A DNA stretch of 57,250 nt from Clostridiales bacterium (GTDB lineage Bacteria > Bacillota > Clostridia > Peptostreptococcales > Acidaminobacteraceae). The DNA is taken from NCBI GenBank assembly GCA_016342415.1, contig JAEIOD010000031.1, forward strand, positions 1-57,250. The letters run 5' to 3'. The notes under the pieces were generated by a model. That model did no database searches, was not told the DNA's origin, and saw only the letters and a program-made list of their open reading frames with translations. This document shows positions 44,219-53,674 of the stretch, piece after piece. The position numbers and the translations under genes are program-made. How positions within the stretch are numbered: position 1 is the first letter of the stretch; every line of letters starts with the position of its first letter.

Positions 44219-45724
44219 TCACTCACCAAGCTCCTTCTCATTTTGTCTGTGCTCTAACTGGAATTGTTTTGGGCTCATATGTACATACTTTTTAAATTTG
44301 CCATGGAAATAATCTACACTATTGTAACCAACCATTTGTGCGATTTCATATACTTTATTGTTGTGTTCAAGCAATAATTTTTTAGCTTCTTCAATTCTGA
44401 TCGAATCCAAATATTTTGAGTAACTCATGCCTGTCTCTTGTTTGAAAATGGTGCCCAAATAAGAACTGTTGTATCCAAAAATTTTACCCAATCTCTCCAG
44501 TTTTAGATCCTTCTCATAATGGGACCCGATATAGTCTAATATCTTCGTCATTGTACTCTCTCGTGAGCCATTATGAATAATTGCTTGCATTCGGTCGATA
44601 TATTTTTTCATACAAAGAATCAAAGTGCTCAGCTTTTTCTGTTGATAAATTTCTTCTGATACAGTTTGGTTTTGTGGTATATCAAGTACAACTGAATAAT
44701 TCTGTTTGATTCTTTCAATGACGATTAATAGACAATTGGAACATAAGCCTTTGATTTTGTTAAAATCCATATTTTGTGCTCTGATACTGCTCTCCAAAGC
44801 TTTAAAGAAAACTTCAATATCATCTGTATTGTTAACTTCAATGTAACTGTATAACAAATCACTATCGATAAAGAAAGCAACCTCAGATGACTCTACTTGC
44901 TCTTCATAATAAACAATCGAATAATCATCACTTAAAAACCATCTTTGACCTAATAATTTAACATCTTCAAAACTGATATGAAGAGTATGAATACTTGTGA
45001 CTTGTCTTCCAACACAGATAAAAAAATCCTTGATGAATTCTTTTTTCATCTTATTTGATAAATCATACAAGAACACTTTTATTCTGGATAACGACATATC
45101 TTTAAAAATCAGAACCCATGAGCCTGCAACCAACAAACAAGTTATCGATGAATTGTTTCTTTGGAACTTATCAAAGAAAGCATTCACCACTTGAATATCC
45201 TCGTAAAACTGTATCTCAGCAACCGTGTACAAAGCTTTTTCAAATTTTATTCTTGTCTGATTTAACTTTTGTCCAAACAAAAGTCGCCTGTAGAGTTGTT
45301 TTTCTTCTAAAACAAGTTGTGCATTCAAACGACCGGTTATCAAGTTCTCCTGATCCAATTTTTTATGTGTCTCAATTAAATATTGTTCTAGTTCATCTTC
45401 GTTAATGGGCTTTGTTAAGAAAGCCTCCACTCCAAGAGGTATGGCCTTTTTTGCATACTCAAACTCAGCATAACCCGTCAGGAAAATTACTTTAGTGCTT
45501 ATGTTTAACTCCCTCATCTTTTTTAGAAGATCCATACCGTCCATACCTGGCATACGAATATCAAGTAATACAAGATCAGGTAAATGACACTGGATTTTTT
45601 CAAGTGCCGATATGCCGTCCTCAGCTTCATCAACTATTTCATAACCAATAGATGTCCAATCAATTAATTTTCTTAATCCTTGTCTGATCACACGTTCATC
45701 ATCAATTAACATCACTTTATACAT
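44219..45724 (-). CDS. YesN-like response regulator with AraC output domain
   Basis: A 501-residue regulator. The receiver domain (1-125) has the acidic pair in MLIDDERV, the phospho-acceptor Asp in LVLLDIRMPGMDG (about residue 55), Thr in VIFLTGYAE and Lys in FLTKPINEDE. A poorly conserved middle follows, then two AraC helix-turn-helices at the C-terminus (LKLERLGKIFGYNSSYLGTI; YEIAQMVGYNSVDYFHGKFK). The gene overlaps the kinase gene by 8 bases, so they are a pair. It probably activates the surrounding oligosaccharide genes. Confidence 0.9.
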   Translation of the reverse strand: MYKVMLIDDERVIRQGLRKLIDWTSIGYEIVDEAEDGISALEKIQCHLPDLVLLDIRMPGMDGMDLLKKMRELNISTKVIFLTGYAEFEYAKKAIPLGVEAFLTKPINEDELEQYLIETHKKLDQENLITGRLNAQLVLEEKQLYRRLLFGQKLNQTRIKFEKALYTVAEIQFYEDIQVVNAFFDKFQRNNSSITCLLVAGSWVLIFKDMSLSRIKVFLYDLSNKMKKEFIKDFFICVGRQVTSIHTLHISFEDVKLLGQRWFLSDDYSIVYYEEQVESSEVAFFIDSDLLYSYIEVNNTDDIEVFFKALESSIRAQNMDFNKIKGLCSNCLLIVIERIKQNYSVVLDIPQNQTVSEEIYQQKKLSTLILCMKKYIDRMQAIIHNGSRESTMTKILDYIGSHYEKDLKLERLGKIFGYNSSYLGTIFKQETGMSYSKYLDSIRIEEAKKLLLEHNNKVYEIAQMVGYNSVDYFHGKFKKYVHMSPKQFQLEHRQNEKELGE

Positions 45725-47534
45725 CCGAACCTCCTATTAATGGCATCGTATGACTTTTAGGTAAATATAGCTTTACTACAGTACCAATATCTCTATTACT
45801 CTTAATATCTAAGTGATAAGGTGTACTGTAATACAGTTGAATCCGTTGATAAACATTGGAAAGACCAATGTTATTACCTGAAGACAATAGGTCTTGTTGC
45901 ATTTTTATTTTTAGAGCCTCTAACTGCTTTTCGTCTATACCAACACCATCATCTTCAATACTGATGACTAAGAAGTCATTTGTTTTGCTGACTCTTATTT
46001 GGATAGTACCATGTCCAACTTTTTTTTCTAATCCATGTACAAAAGCATTTTCTACAATAGGTTGTAGCAACAAAGGTAATATCTTGAACTCATCCGTATC
46101 ACATTCACGTACAATGGAGTACGAAATTCTTTCTCTGAATCTGAATTTTTGAATTTCCAAATAATCAGTAAGCAGTGACAGTTCTGATTCCAAGCTGACT
46201 TCATCGTTCGAAACCGTTAACTTACGTCTCATAATAGATGCCAAATTCTTGACAATTTGAGCAATCTCAACCTGATCATTTAAAACAGCTTCCATTCGAA
46301 TGGTTTCTAAAGTATTGTATAAAAAATGAGGATCTATTTGACTCGTCAGCATTTTAAACTCAACTTCTCTTTGTCTAGAAGTCAACTGTTCCTTCTGAAC
46401 ACCCACATCGTATATTTTGGTAATCAAGTCTTTGATACTTTTGGTCATGATTTCTAGATCTACAAATAATGAGCCAATCTCATCTTTACCTTGAATCGAA
46501 TAATTGACTTCAAAATCACCCATGGCGACTTTGTGCAGATTTGTTCTAAACTCCTCTATATGATCACTTAACTTTTGTGTTAGAAAATACACCATAACGA
46601 GCGCAACTAAAACACTGATTGAAATCAATACCATACTGTTGAAGATACTTTTATTTGCAAATCCTATAAAATTCTCAATAGGAACAATGGTTAACAGACG
46701 TATGTGATTGCTTGAACTGTATGTTATAAATTCGTTGGTAATCACTTTATACTTTTTACTATTATCTGTATAAATATCAATGCTCTCTGTCAATTGATTG
46801 TCTTTAGGATTATTCTTGTTGTTGTCAATATACAGTCCTTCAAAATCTGAATTTGTACTGAGAAAAATCTGGTTGTTATCCAGTATGCCTATAATTTCAT
46901 AAGGTTCAGAGCCCATTAGCTTTCTGAGAGTTTCATCTTTTATGCTGACAACCAAGACCCCTAGTGTTCTGCCGTATTTGTCCTTGATCAATCGAACCAT
47001 CGACAACTGGTTTTCCCTTTTTATTTCATCTAGCTTGTATATAAAAGAAATTTTGCCATCCTTCTCCATAGCTAATTTGTACCAATCCGTCTCTTTATGC
47101 CTCTCATTTATTGGAATCAATTGAGAGTCATCCAAAAGCGTGTTGTTGTTGGCGTAAAATCGAATTTTATCCAGTTCCGGATAAAGTCTCAAATAATCAT
47201 CCATTTTTGTATATTTGTTCTGATCCTCAATGGTTTTAATCGTTTTAGAATATCGTGTATTCACCAGCTGATGTAGCTGGTCATCTAAGTATATTCCATC
47301 AGAAACATCTACTGTAATTCTAAATATATCTTGCATTCTTTCTTCTATTCTTAAGGCATTTGTAACCGCTTCTTTTGTTGCTTGATCAAGTAAGATCGAC
47401 CTTGTATAACCTGTTAAATAAAAACTCAACAGCAACAATGGAATAAATCCGCCTATCACATAAATAAGCATCATTTTATTGGCAATTTTCAAATTGTTCA
47501 TTGGACGATAAATCTTTTCAATTAAGCTTCTCAT
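45717..47534 (-). CDS. YesM-like sensor histidine kinase
   Basis: A 605-residue membrane kinase. A membrane segment at about 22-42, an extracellular sensor (43-300), a second membrane segment (about 303-325), a HAMP domain, and a His_kinase domain with the phosphorylated His in QIDPHFLYNTLETIRME. The HATPase domain has the N box VENAFVHGLEKK and G box DDGVGIDEK. Such kinases often sense oligosaccharides, sometimes through a binding protein; the coupled lipoprotein downstream fits this. GAGGAG lies 5 nt before the ATG. Confidence 0.9.
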   Translation of the reverse strand: MRSLIEKIYRPMNNLKIANKMMLIYVIGGFIPLLLLSFYLTGYTRSILLDQATKEAVTNALRIEERMQDIFRITVDVSDGIYLDDQLHQLVNTRYSKTIKTIEDQNKYTKMDDYLRLYPELDKIRFYANNNTLLDDSQLIPINERHKETDWYKLAMEKDGKISFIYKLDEIKRENQLSMVRLIKDKYGRTLGVLVVSIKDETLRKLMGSEPYEIIGILDNNQIFLSTNSDFEGLYIDNNKNNPKDNQLTESIDIYTDNSKKYKVITNEFITYSSSNHIRLLTIVPIENFIGFANKSIFNSMVLISISVLVALVMVYFLTQKLSDHIEEFRTNLHKVAMGDFEVNYSIQGKDEIGSLFVDLEIMTKSIKDLITKIYDVGVQKEQLTSRQREVEFKMLTSQIDPHFLYNTLETIRMEAVLNDQVEIAQIVKNLASIMRRKLTVSNDEVSLESELSLLTDYLEIQKFRFRERISYSIVRECDTDEFKILPLLLQPIVENAFVHGLEKKVGHGTIQIRVSKTNDFLVISIEDDGVGIDEKQLEALKIKMQQDLLSSGNNIGLSNVYQRIQLYYSTPYHLDIKSNRDIGTVVKLYLPKSHTMPLIGGSDV

Positions 47535-47652
47535 AGAGACTCCTCACACATCAAAATTACCTAATATATATCACTATACTATAAATATCAATATATGATT
47601 ACTACCCAATTTTCATCAAAAATACCCTAAAAACTCTAGATTTATATGCTTT

Positions 47653-47666
47653 TGAATACGATTTCC
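47653..47666 (-). promoter_or_regulatory. cre-like site upstream of the sensor kinase
   Basis: On the minus strand GGAAATCGTATTCA matches the degenerate CcpA core (TGNAANCGNWWWCA) at all specified bases but the first. It lies about 120 bases before the kinase start. Candidate only. Confidence 0.35.
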
Positions 47667-47701
47667 CAGAAAAAGACTTGTTTTTTCTATTTAGAAAAAA
47701 A

Positions 47702-47720
47702 AGCACTCCAAAAGAGCGCT
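47702..47720 (-). terminator. Terminator of the Opp transporter operon
   Basis: On the minus strand AGCGCTC and GAGTGCT pair (one wobble) and are followed by a long T-run. It lies 40 bases after the 59-residue peptide gene. Confidence 0.75.
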
Positions 47721-47759
47721 CTTTATTAACATTTATTATGATGATTCCTTTTTAGTGTT

Positions 47760-47939
47760 CTAGCCAAATACCCATATGCTGAATAAATAATAGACCACCA
47801 ATGTAAATACCAATATAACCAACCAAGTAAACAAGGTCTTGATAAACTGTAAAATGGGCAAGTTGTTTGTTTGCACTTTAAGTTTGGAATTCAGTGTATG
47901 TCCAAAATAACTATGATCTTTTCCATGTTTTAAAAACAA
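47760..47939 (-). CDS. 59-residue single-pass membrane peptide at the end of the Opp operon
   Basis: A short gene found directly after the OppF-like gene. TTG start at 47937-47939, with AGGTGG about 7 nt upstream; stop TAG at 47760-47762. The product begins MFLKHGKDHSYFGHTLNSK and ends in one strongly hydrophobic helix of about 22 residues with several Trp and Tyr (FTWLVILVFTLVVYYLF). No family is recognised. The gene is followed by the operon terminator, so it is expressed with the transporter, and it may be an accessory or stabilising subunit. The clear coding frame, ribosome site and position support it despite the rare start codon. Confidence 0.6.
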   Translation of the reverse strand: MFLKHGKDHSYFGHTLNSKLKVQTNNLPILQFIKTLFTWLVILVFTLVVYYLFSIWVFG

Positions 47940-47969
47940 CTTTTCACCACCTCAATTAACGTCGTTCAC

Positions 47970-48959
47970 TTATGCTTGATGGATACATCTTATATGCTGA
48001 TTTTCTCCAACTAACTTCGCTTCCGGGAATACAGTACTACAAATGTCTTTAGACACTGGACATCTAGGTTTGAATGGACAACCAACACTCTCCGGTGTCC
48101 AACCCACCACTTCCGATTCTTCAGATTTAAGGACAGGTAATTCTAATTGTTCAGTCCTTTCAGGATCAGGTGCTGCTGCAATCAGTAACTTGGTATAAGG
48201 ATGTTTTGGATGACAAACCACTTCATCAACCGAACCCCATTCAACCATATGTCCTGCATATAACACAATAATTCTATCTGAGAAATATCTTGCGGTTGCT
48301 ATATCATGTGTGATATAAACAAAAGATTTATTCATTTCTTTCTTTAATTTGTTCATTAAATTAAGAACACCCAAACGTATTGAAACATCTAACATGGATG
48401 TGGGTTCATCAGCAAATATAACATCTGCACCAACAGCAAGAATTCGCGCTAGAAATGCACGTTGCTTTTGACCACCTGATAATTGGTGAGGATGTTTACT
48501 CCCTTGTTCTTCAGGGGGCACTAATCCAACCATCTCCAAGTACTCATCCATTTTGCTTTTCAGTTCATTTTTGTCGTAATCATGATACAACTGTAAAGGT
48601 CTTTTTAAATGATAATAAATATTGTGCAAAGGATTTAATGATGAAAAGGGATCTTGGAAAATCATTTGAGACTTTTGTCTATAATTTTTCAACTCATTGC
48701 CTTTTAATTGATGTACATCCGCTTCATTAAATACCATTTGTCCTTCAGTCGGCTGATGAAATCTCATCGCAATTCTACAAAGAGTTGATTTACCACAACC
48801 AGATTCCCCAACGATGGCTAAGGATTCTCCCGGGTATAAATCAAACGATATGTCATTCAATGCACGAATTGTTTTTTTTGATCCGAACAAACCATTACCA
48901 CCAACGTGAAAGTCCATCACAACATTTTTTACACTGAATATAGGTTTTATTTTATCCAC
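47970..48959 (-). CDS. Opp-type ABC transporter ATP-binding protein (OppF-like)
   Basis: A 329-residue ATPase. Walker A is VGESGCGKSTLCR, signature LSGGQKQRAFLARIL, Walker B VIFADEPTSMLD, H-loop YITHD. The C-terminal Cys-rich oligopeptide-type tail (GCPFKPRCPVSKDIC) is present. The start is GTG 48959, behind AGGAGG. It pairs with the OppD-like ATPase to drive the importer. In Thermotoga and related organisms such Opp-type importers carry beta-gluco-oligosaccharides, which fits the enzymes nearby. Confidence 0.9.
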   Translation of the reverse strand: MDKIKPIFSVKNVVMDFHVGGNGLFGSKKTIRALNDISFDLYPGESLAIVGESGCGKSTLCRIAMRFHQPTEGQMVFNEADVHQLKGNELKNYRQKSQMIFQDPFSSLNPLHNIYYHLKRPLQLYHDYDKNELKSKMDEYLEMVGLVPPEEQGSKHPHQLSGGQKQRAFLARILAVGADVIFADEPTSMLDVSIRLGVLNLMNKLKKEMNKSFVYITHDIATARYFSDRIIVLYAGHMVEWGSVDEVVCHPKHPYTKLLIAAAPDPERTEQLELPVLKSEESEVVGWTPESVGCPFKPRCPVSKDICSTVFPEAKLVGENQHIRCIHQA

Positions 48960-48960
48960 G

Positions 48961-49938
48961 CTACACCTCCTGATTTACACTAAGCGGGTTATGACAATGG
49001 AAGAAGTTTTCACCCACAAGTACACGAGGGGGCTCTTCTTTAAAACAGATATCAGAAGCATTGAAACATCTCTCTTGGAATCTACAGCCTACAGGGATTG
49101 CATTCAGATCCAACGGATTACCTTTGATACCTTCCATATATTCAATTTTTCCTTGCAAAGAAGGAAAAGAATTTTTAAGTCCAAATGAGTAAGGATGTCT
49201 AGGTGCATGCAGAAGATTTTGAGCTGTTGCTTTTTCTACTATTTCACCTGCATACATTACTGCTATATTGTCGCAAAACTCCATCATTAAACTAATATCA
49301 TGCGTAATGAACAAAATTGAAAACTTAAGTTTGTCTTTTAGATCATATATACGTTTTAAAATATCTCTTTGAACAACAGTATCAAGAGCTGTTGTAGGCT
49401 CATCTAATATAAGTAATTTAGGTTTTAGTGCAAGAGCCATAGCGATAACGGCACGTTGTCTCATACCTCCAGAAAACTGATGAGGATAATCCTTAACACG
49501 ATCTCCTGGTATACCAACCAGTTCTAATAATTCTTTCGTCATTTTTCTTGCTTCAGAACGTTTATTTGTGATGCCATGTGCTTTATACAAGTCAAAAAAC
49601 TGCTTCTCCAACCTGACAACAGGGTTTAGACAATTCATTGCCGATTGGAAAACCATGCTGGCTTCCTGCCATCTGAAAAGGTTCAGCTCTTCTTGTTCCA
49701 TCTCTAAAATATTCTGACCATTAATTTTAATAGACCCATTATTAATCAATGCAGGCGGTCTATGCAGTCTTAATAACGAATAGGCAATTGTACTTTTACC
49801 ACAACCTGATTCGCCTGCTAAACCAAGACTTTCACCTTCTTTTATATTAAAACTAACATGATCAACAGCTCTTACATGTCTTCCATGAGCGATGATATAG
49901 TCTACACATAAATCTTTTACTTCTAGTACTATATTCAC
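48961..49938 (-). CDS. Opp-type ABC transporter ATP-binding protein (OppD-like)
   Basis: A 325-residue ATPase. Walker A is AGESGCGKSTIAYS, signature FSGGMRQRAVIAMAL, Walker B LLILDEPTTALD, H-loop FITHD. The C-terminal tail has the cysteines GCRFQERCFNASDIC. It overlaps the OppC-like gene by 4 bases, and the OppF-like gene starts one base after its stop, showing a tight operon. Confidence 0.9.
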   Translation of the reverse strand: MNIVLEVKDLCVDYIIAHGRHVRAVDHVSFNIKEGESLGLAGESGCGKSTIAYSLLRLHRPPALINNGSIKINGQNILEMEQEELNLFRWQEASMVFQSAMNCLNPVVRLEKQFFDLYKAHGITNKRSEARKMTKELLELVGIPGDRVKDYPHQFSGGMRQRAVIAMALALKPKLLILDEPTTALDTVVQRDILKRIYDLKDKLKFSILFITHDISLMMEFCDNIAVMYAGEIVEKATAQNLLHAPRHPYSFGLKNSFPSLQGKIEYMEGIKGNPLDLNAIPVGCRFQERCFNASDICFKEEPPRVLVGENFFHCHNPLSVNQEV

Positions 49939-50888
49939 TTCTGACCTCCCTTAACATGTGATAAGCTTAATGACTTTTTCTCTAATTTCATAAGTTTCTT
50001 TTTTTCCTTGTAATAAGACGACATAAATCTTTGAGCTCTTAATTTTGGATTTGACACTTCATCAATTGAAAAATTAATCAGTGTTAATCCTGCACCTAAG
50101 ATAATGATAGAAACAGATGGACCGAATACTTCCCACCAGATACCACTACTAAGCGCACCTGTTGTTTGTGCATGGTTTAACATAGTTCCCCATGTTACAG
50201 ATAACGGATCACCAAAACCAATAAACTCCAAGAATGTTTGTGCCATGATTGCATAAATAACAGTTCCGACAAATGCAGAGCTGATCATTGAAAGCATATT
50301 TGGCATGATCTCAACAAATAATCTTCTTAATTTTGTCTCTCCAAGTGTTTCTGCTGAGTATATGAATTCACGACTTCTGATACTCATGGTTTGGGCCCTT
50401 ATCACCCTTGCACCATAAGGCCAGGCTGTGAAACCAATGATCGTAGCAATTAAAATTGGGGATGAACCACCCAACATGGATGCAATAATCAGTAAGAGTA
50501 CCATCTGAGGTATGACCATGACCACATTAATGATGGTTGAAATGACATCGTCAATTAAACCTCCAAAATAACCTGCTGTCACACCAACTACAAGACTTAT
50601 TGATACAGCAATTACACCAGCAAATACGCCTACTGTAATCGATGTTCTACCACCATAAAGTGTTTGAGCGAATACATCTCGTCCAAGTCTGGTTGTTCCT
50701 AAAATGTGTTCTTCTGACGGTGGACTATGGTATTCATTCTTGTATCGATGTAGTGGATCATGTGAGGTGAACATGCCAGCTCCAAAAGTGACAATAAGCA
50801 TAATAATAATAAGTGATAAGCCCATAGTCGTTTTACGACTTTCCTTTAAAAAGCTTAGTACTTTTGTGTTTAATAATCTTTTTATCAT
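49935..50888 (-). CDS. Opp-type ABC transporter permease (OppC-like)
   Basis: A 317-residue permease with about six membrane segments. The N-terminal extension has HDPLHRYKNEYHSPP and HILGTTRLGRDVFAQTLYGGR, the usual opening of DppC/OppC proteins. The EAA-type loop that contacts the ATPase reads AETLGETKLRRLFVEIMPN. It overlaps the OppD-like gene and follows OppB by 2 bases. Confidence 0.9.
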   Translation of the reverse strand: MIKRLLNTKVLSFLKESRKTTMGLSLIIIMLIVTFGAGMFTSHDPLHRYKNEYHSPPSEEHILGTTRLGRDVFAQTLYGGRTSITVGVFAGVIAVSISLVVGVTAGYFGGLIDDVISTIINVVMVIPQMVLLLIIASMLGGSSPILIATIIGFTAWPYGARVIRAQTMSIRSREFIYSAETLGETKLRRLFVEIMPNMLSMISSAFVGTVIYAIMAQTFLEFIGFGDPLSVTWGTMLNHAQTTGALSSGIWWEVFGPSVSIIILGAGLTLINFSIDEVSNPKLRAQRFMSSYYKEKKKLMKLEKKSLSLSHVKGGQK

Positions 50889-50890
50889 TA

Positions 50891-51886
50891 TTATCCCCTC
50901 TTTCCTTCCGTTCTTATTCTAGGATCTAGGAATAAGACTGCTATATCAGCAACGAAGTTTGCACTTAACATAATAATTGTAGACATCAGTAATATCCCTT
51001 GCATCAATGGATAGTCACGTCCATTAATAGCCCCTAACATTACTTTTCCAAGACCCGGATAATTAAAGACCAACTCTATAATTAACGAACCACCTAAAAT
51101 GAATCCTATTTGCATGGCAAATGTTGTTACAACTGGTAAAAGTGCATTTCTTGCAGCATAGGTTAGCATTATTTTTCGATCAGGAATACCTTTTGCAGTA
51201 CCCATGACTATATAATCTTCTCCAAGTTGATTGATCATATTCGCTCTCATGCCCATAATGCCGCCTAAACTCATTAAAACAATTGACATAACAGGTAAAA
51301 ACGCATGATAAGCAACATCTTTTACATATTCAAAAGCATTTGCATGCTCCAGAAGTGGTGTTACAGCATAACCTCTTGGGAATATACCTGTATGGGCTAA
51401 ACTATAACTTAAAAATATTGCAATAATTACTGCCGGTATATTGGCCATTACTTGACCACCAACTGTAACGATTGTATCAAATTTAGTACCACGTTTCCAA
51501 GCTACTAATATACCTAGGAATGTGTTAATGATAAAGGAAATGATGAGACCGGACCCCATTAAAAACAACGTCCAACTAAGCCCTCTCGACATGGCTTGTA
51601 AAACGGTTTGTGGATAATTAGCAAAAGAATATCCCCAATTACCGGTAAAGATATTCTTTACATATTTGAAATAACTCACTATCAAAGGTTCGTTTGTGTT
51701 AAATCCAAATAATTCTTCTACTGCTCTAATTGTTGCCTCATCTATCCTGCCACCAGACTCATAAAGTTCTGCAAGGTACATTTGGACAGGATCCCCCGGC
51801 ATAAGCCGAGGGAGAAAGAAATTGAGCGTAATAGCTGCTATAAAAGCGATTAAGTAAAAACCTAAACGTTTTGATATATACTTCAT
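50891..51886 (-). CDS. Opp-type ABC transporter permease (OppB-like)
   Basis: A 331-residue permease with about six membrane segments, one at the very N-terminus (LGFYLIAFIAAITLNFFLP, then RLMPGDPV, typical of OppB). The EAA-type loop is YIVMGTAKGIPDRKIMLTYA. It forms the channel with the OppC-like subunit. It lies 21 bases after the binding-protein gene and in the same operon. Confidence 0.9.
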   Translation of the reverse strand: MKYISKRLGFYLIAFIAAITLNFFLPRLMPGDPVQMYLAELYESGGRIDEATIRAVEELFGFNTNEPLIVSYFKYVKNIFTGNWGYSFANYPQTVLQAMSRGLSWTLFLMGSGLIISFIINTFLGILVAWKRGTKFDTIVTVGGQVMANIPAVIIAIFLSYSLAHTGIFPRGYAVTPLLEHANAFEYVKDVAYHAFLPVMSIVLMSLGGIMGMRANMINQLGEDYIVMGTAKGIPDRKIMLTYAARNALLPVVTTFAMQIGFILGGSLIIELVFNYPGLGKVMLGAINGRDYPLMQGILLMSTIIMLSANFVADIAVLFLDPRIRTEGKRG

Positions 51887-51907
51887 CTTTCTCCTCCCAG
51901 ACTCCTA

Positions 51908-53674
51908 CTACTTAACTGCTTTAAGATTTAATAAATGATATACTTTCATATCATGTACTGATAAAGCAGGTTGACAGTATGGATTTTCAGCTGTAGACCA
52001 ATTTGTAAATCTACTGTCGTTGTAAACAAACCAGTTACCATTATAAAGAATTGGAATGTTAATCATATTTTCAGTGAAGAATTGTTCAATAGTTGAAGTA
52101 ATCTCTACTAACTCTGCATCAGATGCATTAGGCATTTTTGCAATTAAAGCATTAATATCTTCGTTTACATAGTTTGTTTGAGTAACTGACCACCATGTTG
52201 GTGTTTTAACTCTTGAAGCATCACCAATTGTATCGAAGTAGAATTTCCAGATATTTGATGATTGACCGTTAGCTGTATAAAGTGCATCATGAGCACCTGA
52301 TTCCCAGCTCTCAATGATGATACCTAAATCTACAGCATTTGCTGTACCATTGATACCGATTTCTCTTAAACCTTCAGCTACGATAGCAGCTCCGTCATTC
52401 CAGTCAGACCATCCTGCAGGAGATAAAATATCAAACTCGATAGTTTTTCCAGAAGGTGTCTCTACCCATCCGTCGCCATCTGTATCAACGAATCCAGCGT
52501 CAGCTAACATTTTCTTTGCTGCATCTAAATCATATTTTGTGTATTTTGCATGTTCAGCTTGTGCTGCATCATCTCTAAATCCTAATAAAGCGGATGGTAA
52601 ACCTGTTACTGGTGGAACTGTTCTATCTAGGTATCCAAATACAGCCGAATCAATAATACCTTCTCTATCAACTGCCATTGAGAATGCTTTTTTGAACTCA
52701 GGTGAATTGAATGCTTCTAAATTACCTTTGTTTTCAGTCATGTAGTTAAATGCCACACGAACACCATCATTCATTCCATACCAGAATTTACGATTAGAGT
52801 CGCCTTGAACATAAGTTTCTTCTGCGTTTGGAATAAAAATGTGTGCCCAGTCTACTTGACCAGATTGAAGAAGTGACAAAGCACCATCATTACCATTAAA
52901 CTGAGGTACTCTTAACTCATCAACTTCAAGTTGATCAGCTTTCCAGTAGTACGGGTTTCTAGCTAAAACTACCATTTCTGGAGTAAAGTTTTTAACTACT
53001 GAGAAAGCACCTGTAACAACTGGATTTTCATAAACATATGTTGCAGGATCTTCAATTGATGACCAGATATGCTCAGGAACCATCATTTTTTGTAAGAAGA
53101 TATCTTGTCTATGGAATCTATTTGGTTCTCTCATAACAATTTTAACTGTATACTCATCTACAACCTCAACGGATTCAATTTTACCGTTTTCTCCCCAATC
53201 ACCAGTACGGTCAATTGTTGGATGATCTTTTGAATATGTGTATGAAAAAGCAACATCTTCTGCGTTGAAATCTTCGCCGTCGCTCCATTTTACGCCTTGT
53301 CTAACTTTAACTGTTAGAGTTTTATTGTCAGACTCACTGATAATGTCCTCTGCTAACCACATGTGTTCATTGTTCTCATTCATTGTATCGAATAATACTA
53401 AATGCTCATGCATGAAACCATTAACAAAGTCATATGATCCATTGGCAAACGGGTTGAAGTTTCTTACCCATCCGTCATTTGAGTTTAATAAAACTGTAAG
53501 AATTCTTGGTTCAGCAGGCTCATCTGTGTTGTCAGATGACTCTGTATTGTCATTAACACTTGAACTGTTGTTAACGTTTTCATTCACTGCATTATTATTG
53601 TCGTTTGTACCACATCCAGCAAATACACTGATGGCTAAAACTAAAATAAGTAGTAAAGCAATTGATTTTTTCAT
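51908..53674 (-). CDS. Opp-type solute-binding lipoprotein (SBP_bac_5)
   Basis: A 588-residue lipoprotein. The signal peptide ends in the lipobox VFAGC. An Asn/Ser/Asp-rich linker (about residues 24-55) is followed by a class C SBP_bac_5 domain: VKVRQGVKWSDGEDFNAEDVAFSY is the family hallmark. Family members bind peptides or oligosaccharides; the context supports gluco-oligosaccharides. As first gene of the operon it would be the most abundant product. AGGGAGG precedes the ATG. Confidence 0.9.
   Translation of the reverse strand: MKKSIALLLILVLAISVFAGCGTNDNNNAVNENVNNSSSVNDNTESSDNTDEPAEPRILTVLLNSNDGWVRNFNPFANGSYDFVNGFMHEHLVLFDTMNENNEHMWLAEDIISESDNKTLTVKVRQGVKWSDGEDFNAEDVAFSYTYSKDHPTIDRTGDWGENGKIESVEVVDEYTVKIVMREPNRFHRQDIFLQKMMVPEHIWSSIEDPATYVYENPVVTGAFSVVKNFTPEMVVLARNPYYWKADQLEVDELRVPQFNGNDGALSLLQSGQVDWAHIFIPNAEETYVQGDSNRKFWYGMNDGVRVAFNYMTENKGNLEAFNSPEFKKAFSMAVDREGIIDSAVFGYLDRTVPPVTGLPSALLGFRDDAAQAEHAKYTKYDLDAAKKMLADAGFVDTDGDGWVETPSGKTIEFDILSPAGWSDWNDGAAIVAEGLREIGINGTANAVDLGIIIESWESGAHDALYTANGQSSNIWKFYFDTIGDASRVKTPTWWSVTQTNYVNEDINALIAKMPNASDAELVEITSTIEQFFTENMINIPILYNGNWFVYNDSRFTNWSTAENPYCQPALSVHDMKVYHLLNLKAVK

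Noticed and set aside
45101..45116. A further AAATCAGAA half-motif
   Set aside because: Only the half-motif matches, and it lies inside the response regulator coding sequence; similar chance hits are expected in AT-rich DNA.
47970..53674. Treating the Opp system as a peptide importer
   Set aside because: Family sequence allows it, but all adjoining genes are for glycoside breakdown and sugar-type sensing; sugar import is the better reading, though not proven.
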